Positions 1-7,952 of a stretch of DNA of 34,012 nucleotides are shown one piece after another. The stretch lies in NCBI GenBank assembly GCA_003164135.1, contig PLSD01000084.1, positions 1-34,012 on the forward strand, in the 5' to 3' direction. The DNA comes from Acetobacteraceae bacterium. Its GTDB lineage: Bacteria; Pseudomonadota; Alphaproteobacteria; Acetobacterales; Acetobacteraceae. Below the pieces are notes generated by a model. That model made no database searches. It saw only the letters and a list, made by a program, of their open reading frames with translations, and was not told where the DNA came from. Made by a program: the position numbers and the translations under genes. Position 1 is the first letter of the stretch, and each line of letters opens with the position of its first letter.

Positions 1-22
1 TCAATCTTTAGGGCGGCTGGTA

Positions 23-153
23 TAAGACGGCTCATGAAGCGCATTTTAGCTTCAAAACCGGCCTGAAAAGGCATGTTGCTCATTCCCTCGTTTGCGAAAC
101 ACCCCTCCGGTAAATCCTATGTCGCGATACGTACCTTTGCCGGGATGAACCCT
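23..153. mobile_element. 131-bp repeat, copy 1: right end of a Tn3-like (miniature) element
   Basis: This stretch is identical over 131 bp to 18302-18432. Its last 41 bases (112-152) are the terminal inverted repeat that also occurs, inverted, at 18145-18185 and, as far as the window shows, at 33988-34012. Read inward the repeat begins GGGTTCATCCCGGCAAAGG, so the outer edge is at 152 and the element extends leftward out of the window. A GGG tip and about 40-bp repeats recall Tn3-family ends; no transposase is in view, so the family call is inference. The insertion cuts the 3' part of the neighbouring immunity-like gene. Confidence 0.7.
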
Positions 154-369
154 ATAAAGCTCTTTTGTTTGCGCTGGCTTACTTGCATCAATCTCAACTG
201 CACCGTTGGGACCAATGACCACCAACTTATTTTGAAACGAGATGCTAACTTCTTCTGCGAAATTGAGCTGAAATTCATATCGACCTAAAGCCAGTTGCTC
301 CAGGAGGCGACCGGTCAAAAAACTGACATCATATTTCACGGCGGCGGCATTAGCCTTTGTATTTACCAT
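154..369 (-). pseudogene. Immunity-like gene downstream of an Rhs tip, 3' end cut off by the element
   Basis: The gene starts at ATG 369, one base after the stop of the upstream Rhs C-terminal tip. About 72 native codons remain before the reading frame runs into the transposon end at 153; translated further it only reads element sequence. The residues visible (for example GRYEFQLNFAEEVSISFQN near positions 29-47) look like the short beta-rich proteins that follow Rhs toxin tips, probably of the DUF6188 kind. The role as an immunity protein neutralising the adjacent tip is inferred from position and resemblance. The missing C-terminus probably makes it non-functional. Confidence 0.55.
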
Positions 370-370
370 T

Positions 371-544
371 TTAATCACCCGATGGTGGTGGTGGAAGTGG
401 AATATGGGTATCTTGCGGAGGACCTGTTCTACCATTTGAAGGGTTGATCGGTTGACCGGACGGATTCGTCTGCACCCATTTTCCGTTTGGGTATCCAGGC
501 CGCGGTGTAGGGTCAACGCGAATTGCGGGCCCTTTACTGCTCAT
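371..544 (-). CDS. Orphan Rhs C-terminal tip (57 aa, toxin-end fragment)
   Basis: A short frame with ATG at 544 that overlaps the TAA stop of the upstream immunity-like gene by one base (TAATG) and ends one base before the next immunity-like gene. The 57 residues are rich in Pro and Gly, contain [15 protein letters not shown] and end in a run of prolines (HIPLPPPP). This looks like the extreme C-terminus of Rhs toxins as I remember them; the core, the YD repeats and most of the toxin domain are absent. It is best read as a displaced or recombined toxin tip kept next to its immunity gene. Whether it is translated alone is unknown; the nuclease or other activity cannot be named. Confidence 0.5.
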   Translation of the reverse strand: MSSKGPAIRVDPTPRPGYPNGKWVQTNPSGQPINPSNGRTGPPQDTHIPLPPPPSGD

Positions 545-870
545 TAGGGAGCTTTTAAATCAAACCAGATGATTTCTCCAACATTAGGTTCACGTCTCAA
601 TTTTATCCATTCAGACTCAATTCTTGACAATATCAGGCTAGGGCTTTGATCTGAAAGCTCTTCAAAATTTGTCCCAGACTTGTCAGGAAATCCGGCGCGA
701 AATCCATTATCGAGCATTAGCTGTATAATCCGCAATGAGGACGGGATGAGATCCTCAACGTTTGAACTTTTATCTTTAACCGCGCGGATTATTTCCCACA
801 ACCCAATATAATCTTTTACCGATTCTCTTTTGAAGCCATCGATTATCTCAGTTTCATTCTTAAGTTCCAT
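544..870 (-). CDS. Immunity-like protein of the first orphan Rhs tip
   Basis: A 108-residue acidic, soluble protein beginning [10 protein letters not shown], with no signal peptide or membrane segment. It lies 13 bp downstream of the orphan Rhs fragment, the usual place for the cognate immunity gene. ATG at 870 is chosen because AAGGA lies about ten bases upstream; a TTG nine bases earlier (879) is possible but sits almost on that site. Base composition is clearly more AT-rich than the primase and recombinase genes to the right, as is common for Rhs immunity genes. I do not recognise the family, so the role is inferred from position only. Confidence 0.55.
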   Translation of the reverse strand: MELKNETEIIDGFKRESVKDYIGLWEIIRAVKDKSSNVEDLIPSSLRIIQLMLDNGFRAGFPDKSGTNFEELSDQSPSLILSRIESEWIKLRREPNVGEIIWFDLKAP

Positions 871-883
871 TTTGGCCAAGTCC

Positions 884-1537
884 TTAGTAAAAATGTATTT
901 TTGTTATCGGTATGCCTGGTATATTCACATCAATTGCAGGTCCTCCGCTCTTTGACTGCGGACGAATACCAACCCACCCTCCACCTGGTAGTTTCGATCC
1001 CGTTCCCGGATAAATGGGAGGGGTCGAGGGAGTGCCTCCCTGAGTTAGCTGGTCGTATAAATCTTGGGCCTCTTGAGAGCCGCCTGGAACGTCTTGGTAG
1101 CCGGGGCGAGAGCCGGGAGTTCCAATCGGCTGTCCACCCGGCATGAGGATATCGCCAGGGCTAGGCGGAGCAGGAGGTGGCGGTGCAGGAGGTTCTTGCG
1201 GTGGTGCGTTTGCGTTGCACTGCGGCCCATTCGGCGACGGCGGTGGCGAACCTGGAGGGCTGCAAAGCCAGGGGTTGTAGTAGCAGATCGCTTCACCAGC
1301 GAGAGCACCAAGAGGTATCCCGATCAATGGTCCGGCAAGTGGGCCGAGATCGGGTAAAGGTATAGCCGCCGCTTGGCCATCCGGATCGACGTTGTTGACG
1401 GGATCTTCCCTGACATATCCGTAGAGGTTGATGCCGCCCGGTTCCCCAGCGGGATCTCTGGACAGCCACCTGCCTGAGTACGGATCGTATGCCCTATACG
1501 GCGTCAGATACAGCCCGGATGGTTGGTGCAAGAACAT
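884..1537 (-). pseudogene. Orphan Rhs fragment: end of core domain plus C-terminal toxin tip
   Basis: The protein starts inside the Rhs-associated core, in the motif GMFLHQPSGLYLT...GRWLSRDPAGE, which the full-length Rhs at 8644-13359 also carries. DNA identity to that gene begins sharply near 1546 (shared stretch around 1500-1545 against 9186-9226) and an in-frame stop lies upstream at 1577-1579, so the YD-repeat body is missing. After NNVDPDG comes a different, Pro/Gly-rich linker and a tip with KSGGPAIDVNIPGIPITKI, a toxin-end pattern seen in Rhs proteins. It may be an orphan cassette able to recombine onto the full rhs gene. Translation without the body would need the internal ATG and is doubtful. 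The 198 bp to the next gene hold nothing else I can recognise. Confidence 0.7.
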
Positions 1538-1735
1538 ACCGGCGGATGTTTCGCACCGTCGCGCCCTGGTCGTAATTCAGTCAATTTTCCCAGTCTCTCC
1601 CTGGGCTTGCAGTGCATCTTAACAGGGAATCATCTTGAAGTTGAACAGAAATTTTACCAGGCGCGTGTTTTTTCGATGACGCGGGCGCGGGCGCGGGTGG
1701 CAGGCGGCTAAGAGGAAGGTGCTTTGCGGCCGGGG

Positions 1736-2797
1736 TCAGTCCGGCTCGGCCGAGGGCACGCCGGGCCGGGGTTCGGCGTCCGGCCGGATCAGCTTCGCCG
1801 GATGGGTGGCGGCATGGATCGCGCGCAAATGCTCAATCGAGACATGGGTGTAAATCTCGGTGGTGTTGAGCTGGGCGTGACCCAGGAGCGCCTGGAGAAT
1901 CCGCACATCGGCGCCGCCTTCCAGCATGTGGGTCGCCATGGCGTGGCGGAACATATGGGTGGAGCCAGGTTTCTTGATACCGGCATATTTCATGTAGAGT
2001 TTTGCCCGGCTGGCGACGAACGCCGGGTTGGCCGGTTCGCCATAATCGGTGACGAACATCCCATCATGTCCCCCGGCGGCGAGCTGCGGCCGGGCTTCGA
2101 TCAGGTAGCGATCCAGCCAGGCGAGCGCGCGCTCGCCAATCGGCACGATTCGGTCTTTGCCCCCTTTGCCTTCGCGCACCATCACCACCCCGCGCGCCGG
2201 ATCGACATCGTAGAGTTTGAGGTTCGCCGCCTCGGCCCGCCTGATGCCGGTCGAGTACAGGGTTTCGAGCAAGGCCCGGTCGCGGATGGCCTGCGGCGTG
2301 ACCGGCTCGGCCTCGGCCAGAATCGACTCCACTTCTTGAATTGAGAGGATCGCCTGCGGCAGATGCTCCGGCCGCTTCGGCAGTTGCAGCTCCGAGGCCG
2401 GGTTGAACAGCAGATGGTTCTCCCGCGCCATCCAGCGGAACCAGGTTTTTAAGGGGGCAAGCATGGAATGTTGCGTGCCGATGGTCAGCGGCTTGCCGTC
2501 CGGCTTGCGGTAATAGAACAGATGCCGCTGGTAGCGTTCCAGCACCGGCTTGGTGATTTCGGAAGGCTGGCTCAGGCCGCGCTCGACTGCCCAGGTGATA
2601 AAGATGCGGATGGCGGCGCGCCGGGCGCGCACCGTATCGGGGGAATGACCCGTCACCAGCATCCATTCAAAATGCGCCGCCATGAAGGCGGTCAGCGCCA
2701 GATTTTCGAGCGGATCATCGGTTGGTTTTCGGCTCCGCCCGGCGGGTTTGATCGCACCCGGCCGCCAGCCTTTGCGGGGAATGCCCTTGCGCGGCAT
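1736..2797 (-). CDS. Tyrosine recombinase (XerC/D-like)
   Basis: A 353-residue site-specific recombinase. The N-terminal SAM-like DNA-binding region spans about residues 35-130 and the catalytic domain about 148-335. The active-site set is visible: R186 in STGIRRAEA, K211 in EGKGGKDR, H281 and R284 in HMFRHAMATH, H307 in LLGHAQLNTTE and the nucleophile Y316 in IYTH. The gene begins four bases after the primase stop, so the two form one transcriptional unit. Such a recombinase next to a primase fits resolution of plasmid multimers or integration of an element. An Arg/Lys/Pro-rich N-terminal extension of about 30 residues precedes the domain. No attachment site could be identified. Confidence 0.9.
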   Translation of the reverse strand: MPRKGIPRKGWRPGAIKPAGRSRKPTDDPLENLALTAFMAAHFEWMLVTGHSPDTVRARRAAIRIFITWAVERGLSQPSEITKPVLERYQRHLFYYRKPDGKPLTIGTQHSMLAPLKTWFRWMARENHLLFNPASELQLPKRPEHLPQAILSIQEVESILAEAEPVTPQAIRDRALLETLYSTGIRRAEAANLKLYDVDPARGVVMVREGKGGKDRIVPIGERALAWLDRYLIEARPQLAAGGHDGMFVTDYGEPANPAFVASRAKLYMKYAGIKKPGSTHMFRHAMATHMLEGGADVRILQALLGHAQLNTTEIYTHVSIEHLRAIHAATHPAKLIRPDAEPRPGVPSAEPD

Positions 2798-2801
2798 CGG
2801 T

Positions 2802-5800
2802 TTAAGCCGAGGCGGCTAAGGGAAGGGTGACGTTCGTTTGTTGGTATGACCCGGCACGGCCGTTGATCCGTAAGGCGCGCGATTCCGGCGTCACTTCCGC
2901 AAAATCCTCGGAATCCGTTGCTGGCCCTGGCTTTGCGGGGGATTCGGTTGGCCGCGATACCCCCGCTTTGGGGGCGTTTTGGCCCCGCGATGCCCCCGCG
3001 TTCATGGAGGTTTCACCCCGCGAGGTTGGCGCCGTAGCCTCAGAACAAAGCGTGGCCACGTCGATCAGCCCCGGCAGATGCGGTTCATCCGCCATCGCAT
3101 CGCCATCGAACAGCAGCTCATATTCAAAACTCTGCCCGCGCCGGCCGCGATGGGTGAGCAAGAATTCCAGGGCTGCCAAGCGGTCCAGATGCAACCGGCA
3201 TTGCGTGTCCGACAGCATCACATGCCGCCGCACCTCGGCCCGGCTGAATCGGATATCTCCCGGTTCGATATTCTGCGCGCGAGCCTGATCATGAACCATG
3301 GCCTGGATCGCGGCCAGCAGCTTGCGGGTCTGCGGCGGCAGTTCATCGAGGCTCCGGCCAAGCACCTCATGGGCCAGCGCGTTCGCCGCCGCGATGTCGG
3401 CGAGTGTCGCCTCGATATATTCGATCTGACGCTCGCCGATGGTCAGCGTTTTGACCGGCCGCTGATGCTGGTGCAGCAGCGCCACCACGTCGATCAGGCC
3501 GAGATATTTTTCATGATCGCGCCGGGTGCGGGTCCGGTCATCCAGGAAGGTGAGCCGGTCGGCAAAAGGGTTCACCACCGCGAGCGGGCGGATCAGGCGC
3601 TGTGCGTTGCGATGAATCTCCTGCACCGTATCCCGTTGCGTCTTTGCGGCCAGGCCCGCCAATGTGCGCTTTGCCCGCTGGCGCTGATGAATCGCGCGAG
3701 TCTGTTCTCGGCCTTCATCGACGCTCAGCACCAGGCAGCGATTCATCAGCTCCTCATCAACATCAATCGCCGTGGTCGTCATGAACAACCCGGTCGGCCC
3801 TTCGACCCGGTAGGTCTGGGTGACGAGGTTGCCGTTGGCATCGCTCCCGGTGCTGGCAATCGTCAGCTCGCCCTCGGACTGCAAAAGTTTCAGCGCGTAA
3901 GAGGCGCGTGACGCGCCCTCTTCCTCGGCGATGGCGAGGATTTTGTGCTTCAAATTGGTCTCGCCCATGTAGAACAGGCTTTGCCCGGTCATCGCCGAGA
4001 ATCGCACCATCTCCTCCGGCGGCATCATCGCCAGCACCGCATCCATCAGCGCCGATTTACCCGCCGCACTCGAACTCTGCACCACAACCGCGAGCGGGCG
4101 GTCGAGTTTTCGGCTCGTCGCGGCGAGGTACGCGGTGAGTTTGTTGGTGGCTTCGCCGACCATGCCGCCGGCATCGAGATCGGCGAGAATCCGCCCCAAC
4201 AAATCCGGCGCGCGCAGCAATTCAAGGGCGGCGTCCCGCTCGGCCTCACCCATCGCCGGGCCAGGCGGGGTTTTTGGCTCCAAGGCGGTGCGGATGGTGT
4301 CGTCCTGCAACTGTTCGATTTTCAACAGCACCCGGCCCAGCTCGGTTTTTAGAATTTCCTCGCGGACATGCAGCTCGGCCGCCGCCTGTTGCACGAACAA
4401 CGCGCGGGCGCGCGCCGCGTAGAGATCGAGCGTATCGACATGGAACACTTCGCCGCTCGCCACCAGCAGATTGATTTTTAGCACCCCGGCCGCGAGGTTC
4501 TTGCCCAGGCCCCGGATCCGCCAGCGCCGCGCCTCGAATCGTAACACCACTTCATCGCCGGTGATCTCTGCTTCAAGCATCAGGCTCGGTGCCGGTGGCA
4601 CCGCCGCGGCTGGTAGGGGCACCGGCTGCGGCTCAAGGCCAATATCTTCAACGACGCTTTTTTCCTTAGCGGCTAAGGGAGATGCCAACATTTCCGGCGG
4701 TGCCGATTCGGCGATGGCCGGGAGCGGCACCGGCGCTGGATCGTTCATTCCTCGTGCCGGAGCTTGGCCATTTCCCAGCCACTCGGCCTTGCGGATCAGC
4801 ACGCCCAAAGATTTGCTCGCCGGCGTCACCTTGATCGCATATTCCGCCGCATCCATCCCTTTCGGGAAGGCGATGCGCCAGCAGTCAAAACCTTCTGCCA
4901 TCAGCCGCGCCGCCAATTCGGCGGCGGCGCGCTCGCCGGTTGCGTCACGATCAAAGGCCAGCAAGACCCGTTTGATTTTTGCGGCGCGGAACGCGGCCAG
5001 ATGATCCTCGGTAAAACCGTTGGTGCCATAGCAGGCCGTCACATTCCTAAAGCCCGCGCACCAGAATGCCATGGCGTCGATCAGCGCCTCGGTGAGAATC
5101 ACTTCCCCACCGCCGACCGCGATGCCGTCAAAATTCCACACCCCACGATGCGGGCCGGGGAGGTAAAGGTGCTTGGGTGTGCCGGGGCGCAGATCGTCGC
5201 GCAATTTGCGGCCGTAAAGCTCGGTGACGTTGCCGCCTTCATCGAGGATCGGCACAACCAGGCTGCCATTAAAATGCTCGTGTCCGGTGTCACGATAGAT
5301 GCCGATGTGCTCCAGGCGGGTGCGCATTTCTGCTCCGGCCTTGCGGGTCTTTTCCGGGAGACGCAGCCCCAGCGTCCGGTTCGCATAGCCCAGCCGGAAT
5401 TTTTCGATCAGCTCGCCATGCACCAGGCCGCGCGTTTGCAAATAGGCCAGCGCCTCCGGGCTTTGCTTCAAAGTCTCATGGTAATAATCGACCATTTGGT
5501 TCAACAGCGCCTGGTCATCGGCATCGAACGAGACCGGCGGCGGCAAGGTCCGCACCGTCGTCCGCTTCACCGTCGACTCGGTCACGGATGGCAGGCCCTC
5601 GCGCAAAAGTTCGACCGCATGGCGGAAGCTGACCCCGTTGCGCTTCATCACCCAGTCAACTGGCCCGCCAGCCACCCCACAGCCAAAGCAGTGGAACAGG
5701 TTTTTGTCCGGCGTCACCACCAGCGAGGCCGTGTCCTCCGCATGGAACGGGCAGCACGCCACAAAGTCCTTGCCCCGGCGCGCCAGCTTGATCCCAGCCT

Positions 5801-5870
5801 CCTCGATCAGCCGCACCAGCGACACATCCGCCTTTAGCCGCTCTAATTCTGATGCCGGGATACGGGCCAT
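2802..5870 (-). CDS. CHC2 zinc-finger/Toprim DNA primase fused to a P-loop ATPase domain
   Basis: A 1022-residue replication protein. The N-terminus holds a CHC2 zinc ribbon (C40, H43, C61, C64). A Toprim domain follows, with the acidic motifs ILTEALID (about 258-265) and AFDRD (about 305-309). A Pro-rich linker (about 370-430) leads to a C-terminal ATPase with Walker A SSSAAGKSAL near 598-607. This layout matches large primase/helicase-like proteins of plasmids and integrative elements, which make primers and may unwind DNA. ATG 5870 is preferred because GGAGGAG lies nine bases upstream; the frame can be extended to TTG 5888, but that codon overlaps the binding site. It is cotranscribed with the recombinase. 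No separate Rep initiator is visible nearby. Confidence 0.88.
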   Translation of the reverse strand: MARIPASELERLKADVSLVRLIEEAGIKLARRGKDFVACCPFHAEDTASLVVTPDKNLFHCFGCGVAGGPVDWVMKRNGVSFRHAVELLREGLPSVTESTVKRTTVRTLPPPVSFDADDQALLNQMVDYYHETLKQSPEALAYLQTRGLVHGELIEKFRLGYANRTLGLRLPEKTRKAGAEMRTRLEHIGIYRDTGHEHFNGSLVVPILDEGGNVTELYGRKLRDDLRPGTPKHLYLPGPHRGVWNFDGIAVGGGEVILTEALIDAMAFWCAGFRNVTACYGTNGFTEDHLAAFRAAKIKRVLLAFDRDATGERAAAELAARLMAEGFDCWRIAFPKGMDAAEYAIKVTPASKSLGVLIRKAEWLGNGQAPARGMNDPAPVPLPAIAESAPPEMLASPLAAKEKSVVEDIGLEPQPVPLPAAAVPPAPSLMLEAEITGDEVVLRFEARRWRIRGLGKNLAAGVLKINLLVASGEVFHVDTLDLYAARARALFVQQAAAELHVREEILKTELGRVLLKIEQLQDDTIRTALEPKTPPGPAMGEAERDAALELLRAPDLLGRILADLDAGGMVGEATNKLTAYLAATSRKLDRPLAVVVQSSSAAGKSALMDAVLAMMPPEEMVRFSAMTGQSLFYMGETNLKHKILAIAEEEGASRASYALKLLQSEGELTIASTGSDANGNLVTQTYRVEGPTGLFMTTTAIDVDEELMNRCLVLSVDEGREQTRAIHQRQRAKRTLAGLAAKTQRDTVQEIHRNAQRLIRPLAVVNPFADRLTFLDDRTRTRRDHEKYLGLIDVVALLHQHQRPVKTLTIGERQIEYIEATLADIAAANALAHEVLGRSLDELPPQTRKLLAAIQAMVHDQARAQNIEPGDIRFSRAEVRRHVMLSDTQCRLHLDRLAALEFLLTHRGRRGQSFEYELLFDGDAMADEPHLPGLIDVATLCSEATAPTSRGETSMNAGASRGQNAPKAGVSRPTESPAKPGPATDSEDFAEVTPESRALRINGRAGSYQQTNVTLPLAASA

Positions 5871-5898
5871 GAGCGATATCTCCTCCAAAACACGTCAA

Positions 5899-5914
5899 TA
5901 GACAATTAAGTCTA
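5899..5914. promoter_or_regulatory. Inverted repeat in the divergent primase/XRE promoter region
   Basis: TAGAC-N6-GTCTA is a 5-bp dyad in the 100-bp gap between the divergent primase and XRE regulator genes. Size and place suit an operator for a small XRE repressor acting on both promoters. This is inference; the arms are short. Confidence 0.4.
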
Positions 5915-5970
5915 TTTATGGTTATCCTTATAGGTGAAGATTCGCAAGCCGTTTTCAAAGGGGGTGTACG

Positions 5971-6357
5971 ATGATTGCCATCCATAATGGAACGGCGAGG
6001 CTGGATATGACGATGTTTGCAGAGCGGTTGCAGAGCACCCGCAAGGAGCGCAAAATTACCCAAATACGGCTGGCTGACATGCTCAGTGTCAACCCAAGGG
6101 TCTATAATCGGTGGGAGCGTGGCACTGCGGTGCCGCAACTCGATACCATCGTCAAAATTGCCGATATTCTCGGCGTTTCCCTCGATGTTCTGGTCGGCCG
6201 GGAGAAGAGCACGCACCAGCCGGTCATCCATAACCTCAAGCTGCACGCCATGCTCAACGAGATCGACGCATTGCCCGATGAGGATCAAAAGGCTTTGGTG
6301 ATCTTGATGGATAGTCTGATCAAGCGTTCAAAAATCGACCGGGTGCTCGCCGCTTAG
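5971..6357 (+). CDS. XRE-family transcriptional regulator
   Basis: A 128-residue protein with a Cro/CI-type helix-turn-helix at about residues 16-70 (FAERLQSTRKERKITQ through YNRWERGTAVPQLDTIVKIADIL). The C-terminal part is helical and acidic. It is divergent from the primase operon and lies 26 bp ahead of a toxin-antitoxin pair, so it may repress the primase operon, itself and the pair. ATG 5971 has a G-rich site upstream; a second ATG at 6007 with GGCGAGG ahead is a possible start and would lose only residues before the domain. Confidence 0.8.
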   Translation: MIAIHNGTARLDMTMFAERLQSTRKERKITQIRLADMLSVNPRVYNRWERGTAVPQLDTIVKIADILGVSLDVLVGREKSTHQPVIHNLKLHAMLNEIDALPDEDQKALVILMDSLIKRSKIDRVLAA

Positions 6358-6383
6358 CCGCCTTCATCATCTGAGGATCAACC

Positions 6384-6581
6384 ATGCCGAACATCCAACC
6401 CCTGCTCGAAAAAATTCAGGCCCTGCCGGTTGAGCGGATCGCCGAGATCGAGGATTTTGTCGAATTCATCGCCGCCCGCGAGCAGGAGCGTTCGCTCACC
6501 CGCGCCGCCAGCGCCGTGAGTGCCCCGGCCTTCGCCGCGATCTGGAACAACCCGGAAGATGACGCCTACGATGCCCTTTGA
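6384..6581 (+). CDS. Antitoxin of a PemK/MazF-type pair
   Basis: A 65-residue acidic protein with a helical segment (LPVERIAEIEDFVEFIAARE) and the C-terminal WNNPEDDAYDAL, an ending typical of small antitoxins paired with PemK-like toxins. The gene overlaps the toxin start by 11 bp, giving translational coupling and antitoxin made first. It is expected to bind the toxin through its disordered C-terminus and perhaps autoregulate the operon. GAGGA lies upstream of the ATG. The XRE gene is 26 bp ahead and may share the transcript. Confidence 0.75.
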   Translation: MPNIQPLLEKIQALPVERIAEIEDFVEFIAAREQERSLTRAASAVSAPAFAAIWNNPEDDAYDAL

Positions 6582-6906
6582 GTTTGGCGATGTCGTCCTC
6601 GTCCCGTTCCCATTCACTAGCCAGACCGCATCGAAGCAGCGGCCGGCCGTGGTCGTCAGCAATCTAGCTTACAACCAGGTCAAACCGGATGTCGTGCTGA
6701 TGGCGATTACCAGCCAATTCCGCCCTAGCCCGGCGCTCGGCGAAGTCTGGCTCCGCGACTGGCAGGCGGCCGGGCTGCTCAAACCCTCCGCCGTCAAGCC
6801 GGTGTTCGCCACGCTGGAGCAAAACCTCGTCATCCGCCAGCTCGGGACGCTCGCGCTCCTCGACAAAACCGCCCTCAAAAATGCCATCAGCCAGATTTTG
6901 GGATGA
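6571..6906 (+). CDS. PemK/MazF-type endoribonuclease toxin
   Basis: A 111-residue toxin beginning MPFEFGDVVLVPFPFTS, followed by SKQRPAVVVSN, both hallmarks of the MazF/PemK barrel. The family cleaves mRNA at short sequence motifs to stop translation. ATG 6571 is used because it places the motif at the very start and overlaps the antitoxin stop; an upstream in-frame ATG (6520) lies within the antitoxin gene. The pair probably stabilises the replicon that carries the primase operon. Confidence 0.85.
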   Translation: MPFEFGDVVLVPFPFTSQTASKQRPAVVVSNLAYNQVKPDVVLMAITSQFRPSPALGEVWLRDWQAAGLLKPSAVKPVFATLEQNLVIRQLGTLALLDKTALKNAISQILG

Positions 6907-6969
6907 ACGATCAAAACCCCGCAAACCGAGGGTTTTGGCCGATTTCTTGTTTCACTTGCGTAGCATACC

Positions 6970-7128
6970 CTAGGATGCCTTGGTCTGTAGTAAACACACC
7001 TCATAATACCACATCAGAACTGCGGAATTATCCTCAGAAGCTACCTCAGAAAATACTTCGGATGGATGCTCAGAATATAGCTCAGAAGAATGCTCAGAAC
7101 GATCCACTGAATGATGGTGCACGATCAT
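6970..7128 (-). CDS. Ser-Glu-x-x tetrapeptide-repeat frame, in frame after the stop of the upstream gene
   Basis: A 52-codon frame in which Ser-Glu recurs every four residues, six times in succession (residues 11-12 to 31-32). Where the DNA varies the change is silent: TCT GAG in most units, TCC GAA in one. The frame is the same as that of the 170-residue-type gene to its right (7144-7638), separated only by its TAA stop and five codons. It is therefore either a tail lost by a stop mutation or a read-through extension, or a small peptide from ATG 7128, which has no clear ribosome binding site. Function unknown. Confidence 0.35.
   Translation of the reverse strand: MIVHHHSVDRSEHSSELYSEHPSEVFSEVASEDNSAVLMWYYEVCLLQTKAS
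7010..7111. repeat. 12-bp tandem repeat with TCAGAA core
   Basis: TCAGAA occurs at 7014, 7034, 7046, 7070, 7082 and 7094, with a variant TCGGAT in register at 7058, so units from 7034 to 7094 are spaced exactly 12 bp. The array could be a minisatellite within a coding sequence (see the Ser-Glu frame) or iteron-like DNA. A 6-bp dyad AATGAT/ATCATT lies at its right edge (7110-7129). Confidence 0.6.
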
Positions 7129-7143
7129 TGAGCTGGAGGCGGT

Positions 7144-7638
7144 TTAGCTGTCGCCGGGAGGCTTTTTGCGATAGCCCGATCTCGATAAAAACCGGGCGGC
7201 AGCGGTCCCGAACAATTCATCCGTCCGGCGCCACAGATCAAGCAACTCGTTTTGTTCATCGCGGGGCATGGCGTCCCACGCGATAGCAAACGCCGCGTCC
7301 GCGTCGGCCTTTGCGGCATCCCGTTCGGCTTTCCATGCCGCGAGTTCGGCTTTGTGCTCGGCTGACGGATTCCCGCGCCCACCAGGTCGGACCTCGCTGA
7401 CGGCTTTGGCGAGGTTCGTCGCCGTCCAGGGGTTGCCCGTGCGGTACACAATCCCGACCTCGTTCAACGCCGACGCCACCGCCGCCCAACTGAACCGCTC
7501 CTCACGGTTCAGTTTTGTCAGCCGCTCCGCATTGTCCCGCAGCCACGGCGTGATCTGGCTCCCCGGCCGCCACACCTCGCGCAGCCGGGATGCCAATGCC
7601 GATATCTCAGCCGGGGTAAAGGTCGCGGGCTTGGGCAT
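7144..7638 (-). CDS. Hypothetical plasmid/island protein
   Basis: A 164-residue basic N-terminal, Ala-rich C-terminal protein. Residues about 20-75 (WLRDNAERLTKLNREERFSW... GNPWTATNLAKAV) look like a winged-helix or recombinase-type 'WAAVASALNEVGI-YRTGNPW' DNA-binding segment, followed by a helical, charged stretch (SAEHKAELAAWKAERDAAKA) that may form a coiled coil. ATG 7638 is preferred; the frame can open at TTG 7656. A DNA-binding accessory role in maintenance or mobilisation is possible but not shown. The frame resumes immediately after its TAA with a Ser-Glu repeat tail. Confidence 0.6.
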   Translation of the reverse strand: MPKPATFTPAEISALASRLREVWRPGSQITPWLRDNAERLTKLNREERFSWAAVASALNEVGIVYRTGNPWTATNLAKAVSEVRPGGRGNPSAEHKAELAAWKAERDAAKADADAAFAIAWDAMPRDEQNELLDLWRRTDELFGTAAARFLSRSGYRKKPPGDS

Positions 7639-7805
7639 GACGGGAAGATACGGCAAAAGCCGGGCACATCCAAAATTCGTTCAGTGGATGGTTCGGTGGA
7701 TTTCATCACGCGCCTCACTGCCAGCCGTTCTTTGTTCGGACCGGCAAAACCCTGTTCTTCGCCCCGTCCCTGCAACCAGAATCCCGGAATGCGCGCAGGC
7801 CGTCA

Positions 7806-7883
7806 AAGGATGGCCGCGCCAGCGGCCACCGCCGCGGCGCGGAGACGCGCGCAGCCCAAAGGGCGAGCACGGCGAGCGTCCTT
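7806..7883. repeat. GC-rich element bounded by AAGGAT and GTCCTT, copy 1
   Basis: A 78-bp block that begins AAGGATGGCCGC and ends GGCGAGCGTCCTT. Inside are several self-complementary GC runs such as GGCCGCGCCAGCGGCC, so a folded RNA or DNA structure is likely. It shares both ends with the block at 7953-8003. It may be a terminator-like or intergenic repeat family. Confidence 0.45.
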
Positions 7884-7952
7884 GATCGGACGAGCACATG
7901 AAGGGAGAATCAAAGTCAAAGAGGGGCAAACTTATCCTTGTATCACGTCGTC

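Noticed and set aside
370-516. N-terminal extension of the truncated immunity-like gene up to 516
   Set aside because: The DNA here codes the Rhs tip in another frame; the extension has no start signal, whereas ATG 369 fits the compact gene order.
7010-7111. Possible CRISPR array
   Set aside because: Units are only 12 bp with a 6-bp core and no spacers of constant length; no cas genes are present.
6903-7286. 127-codon plus-strand frame after the PemK-like toxin
   Set aside because: It runs through the repeat and antisense to the gene at 7144-7638; residue composition is not protein-like and no binding site precedes it.
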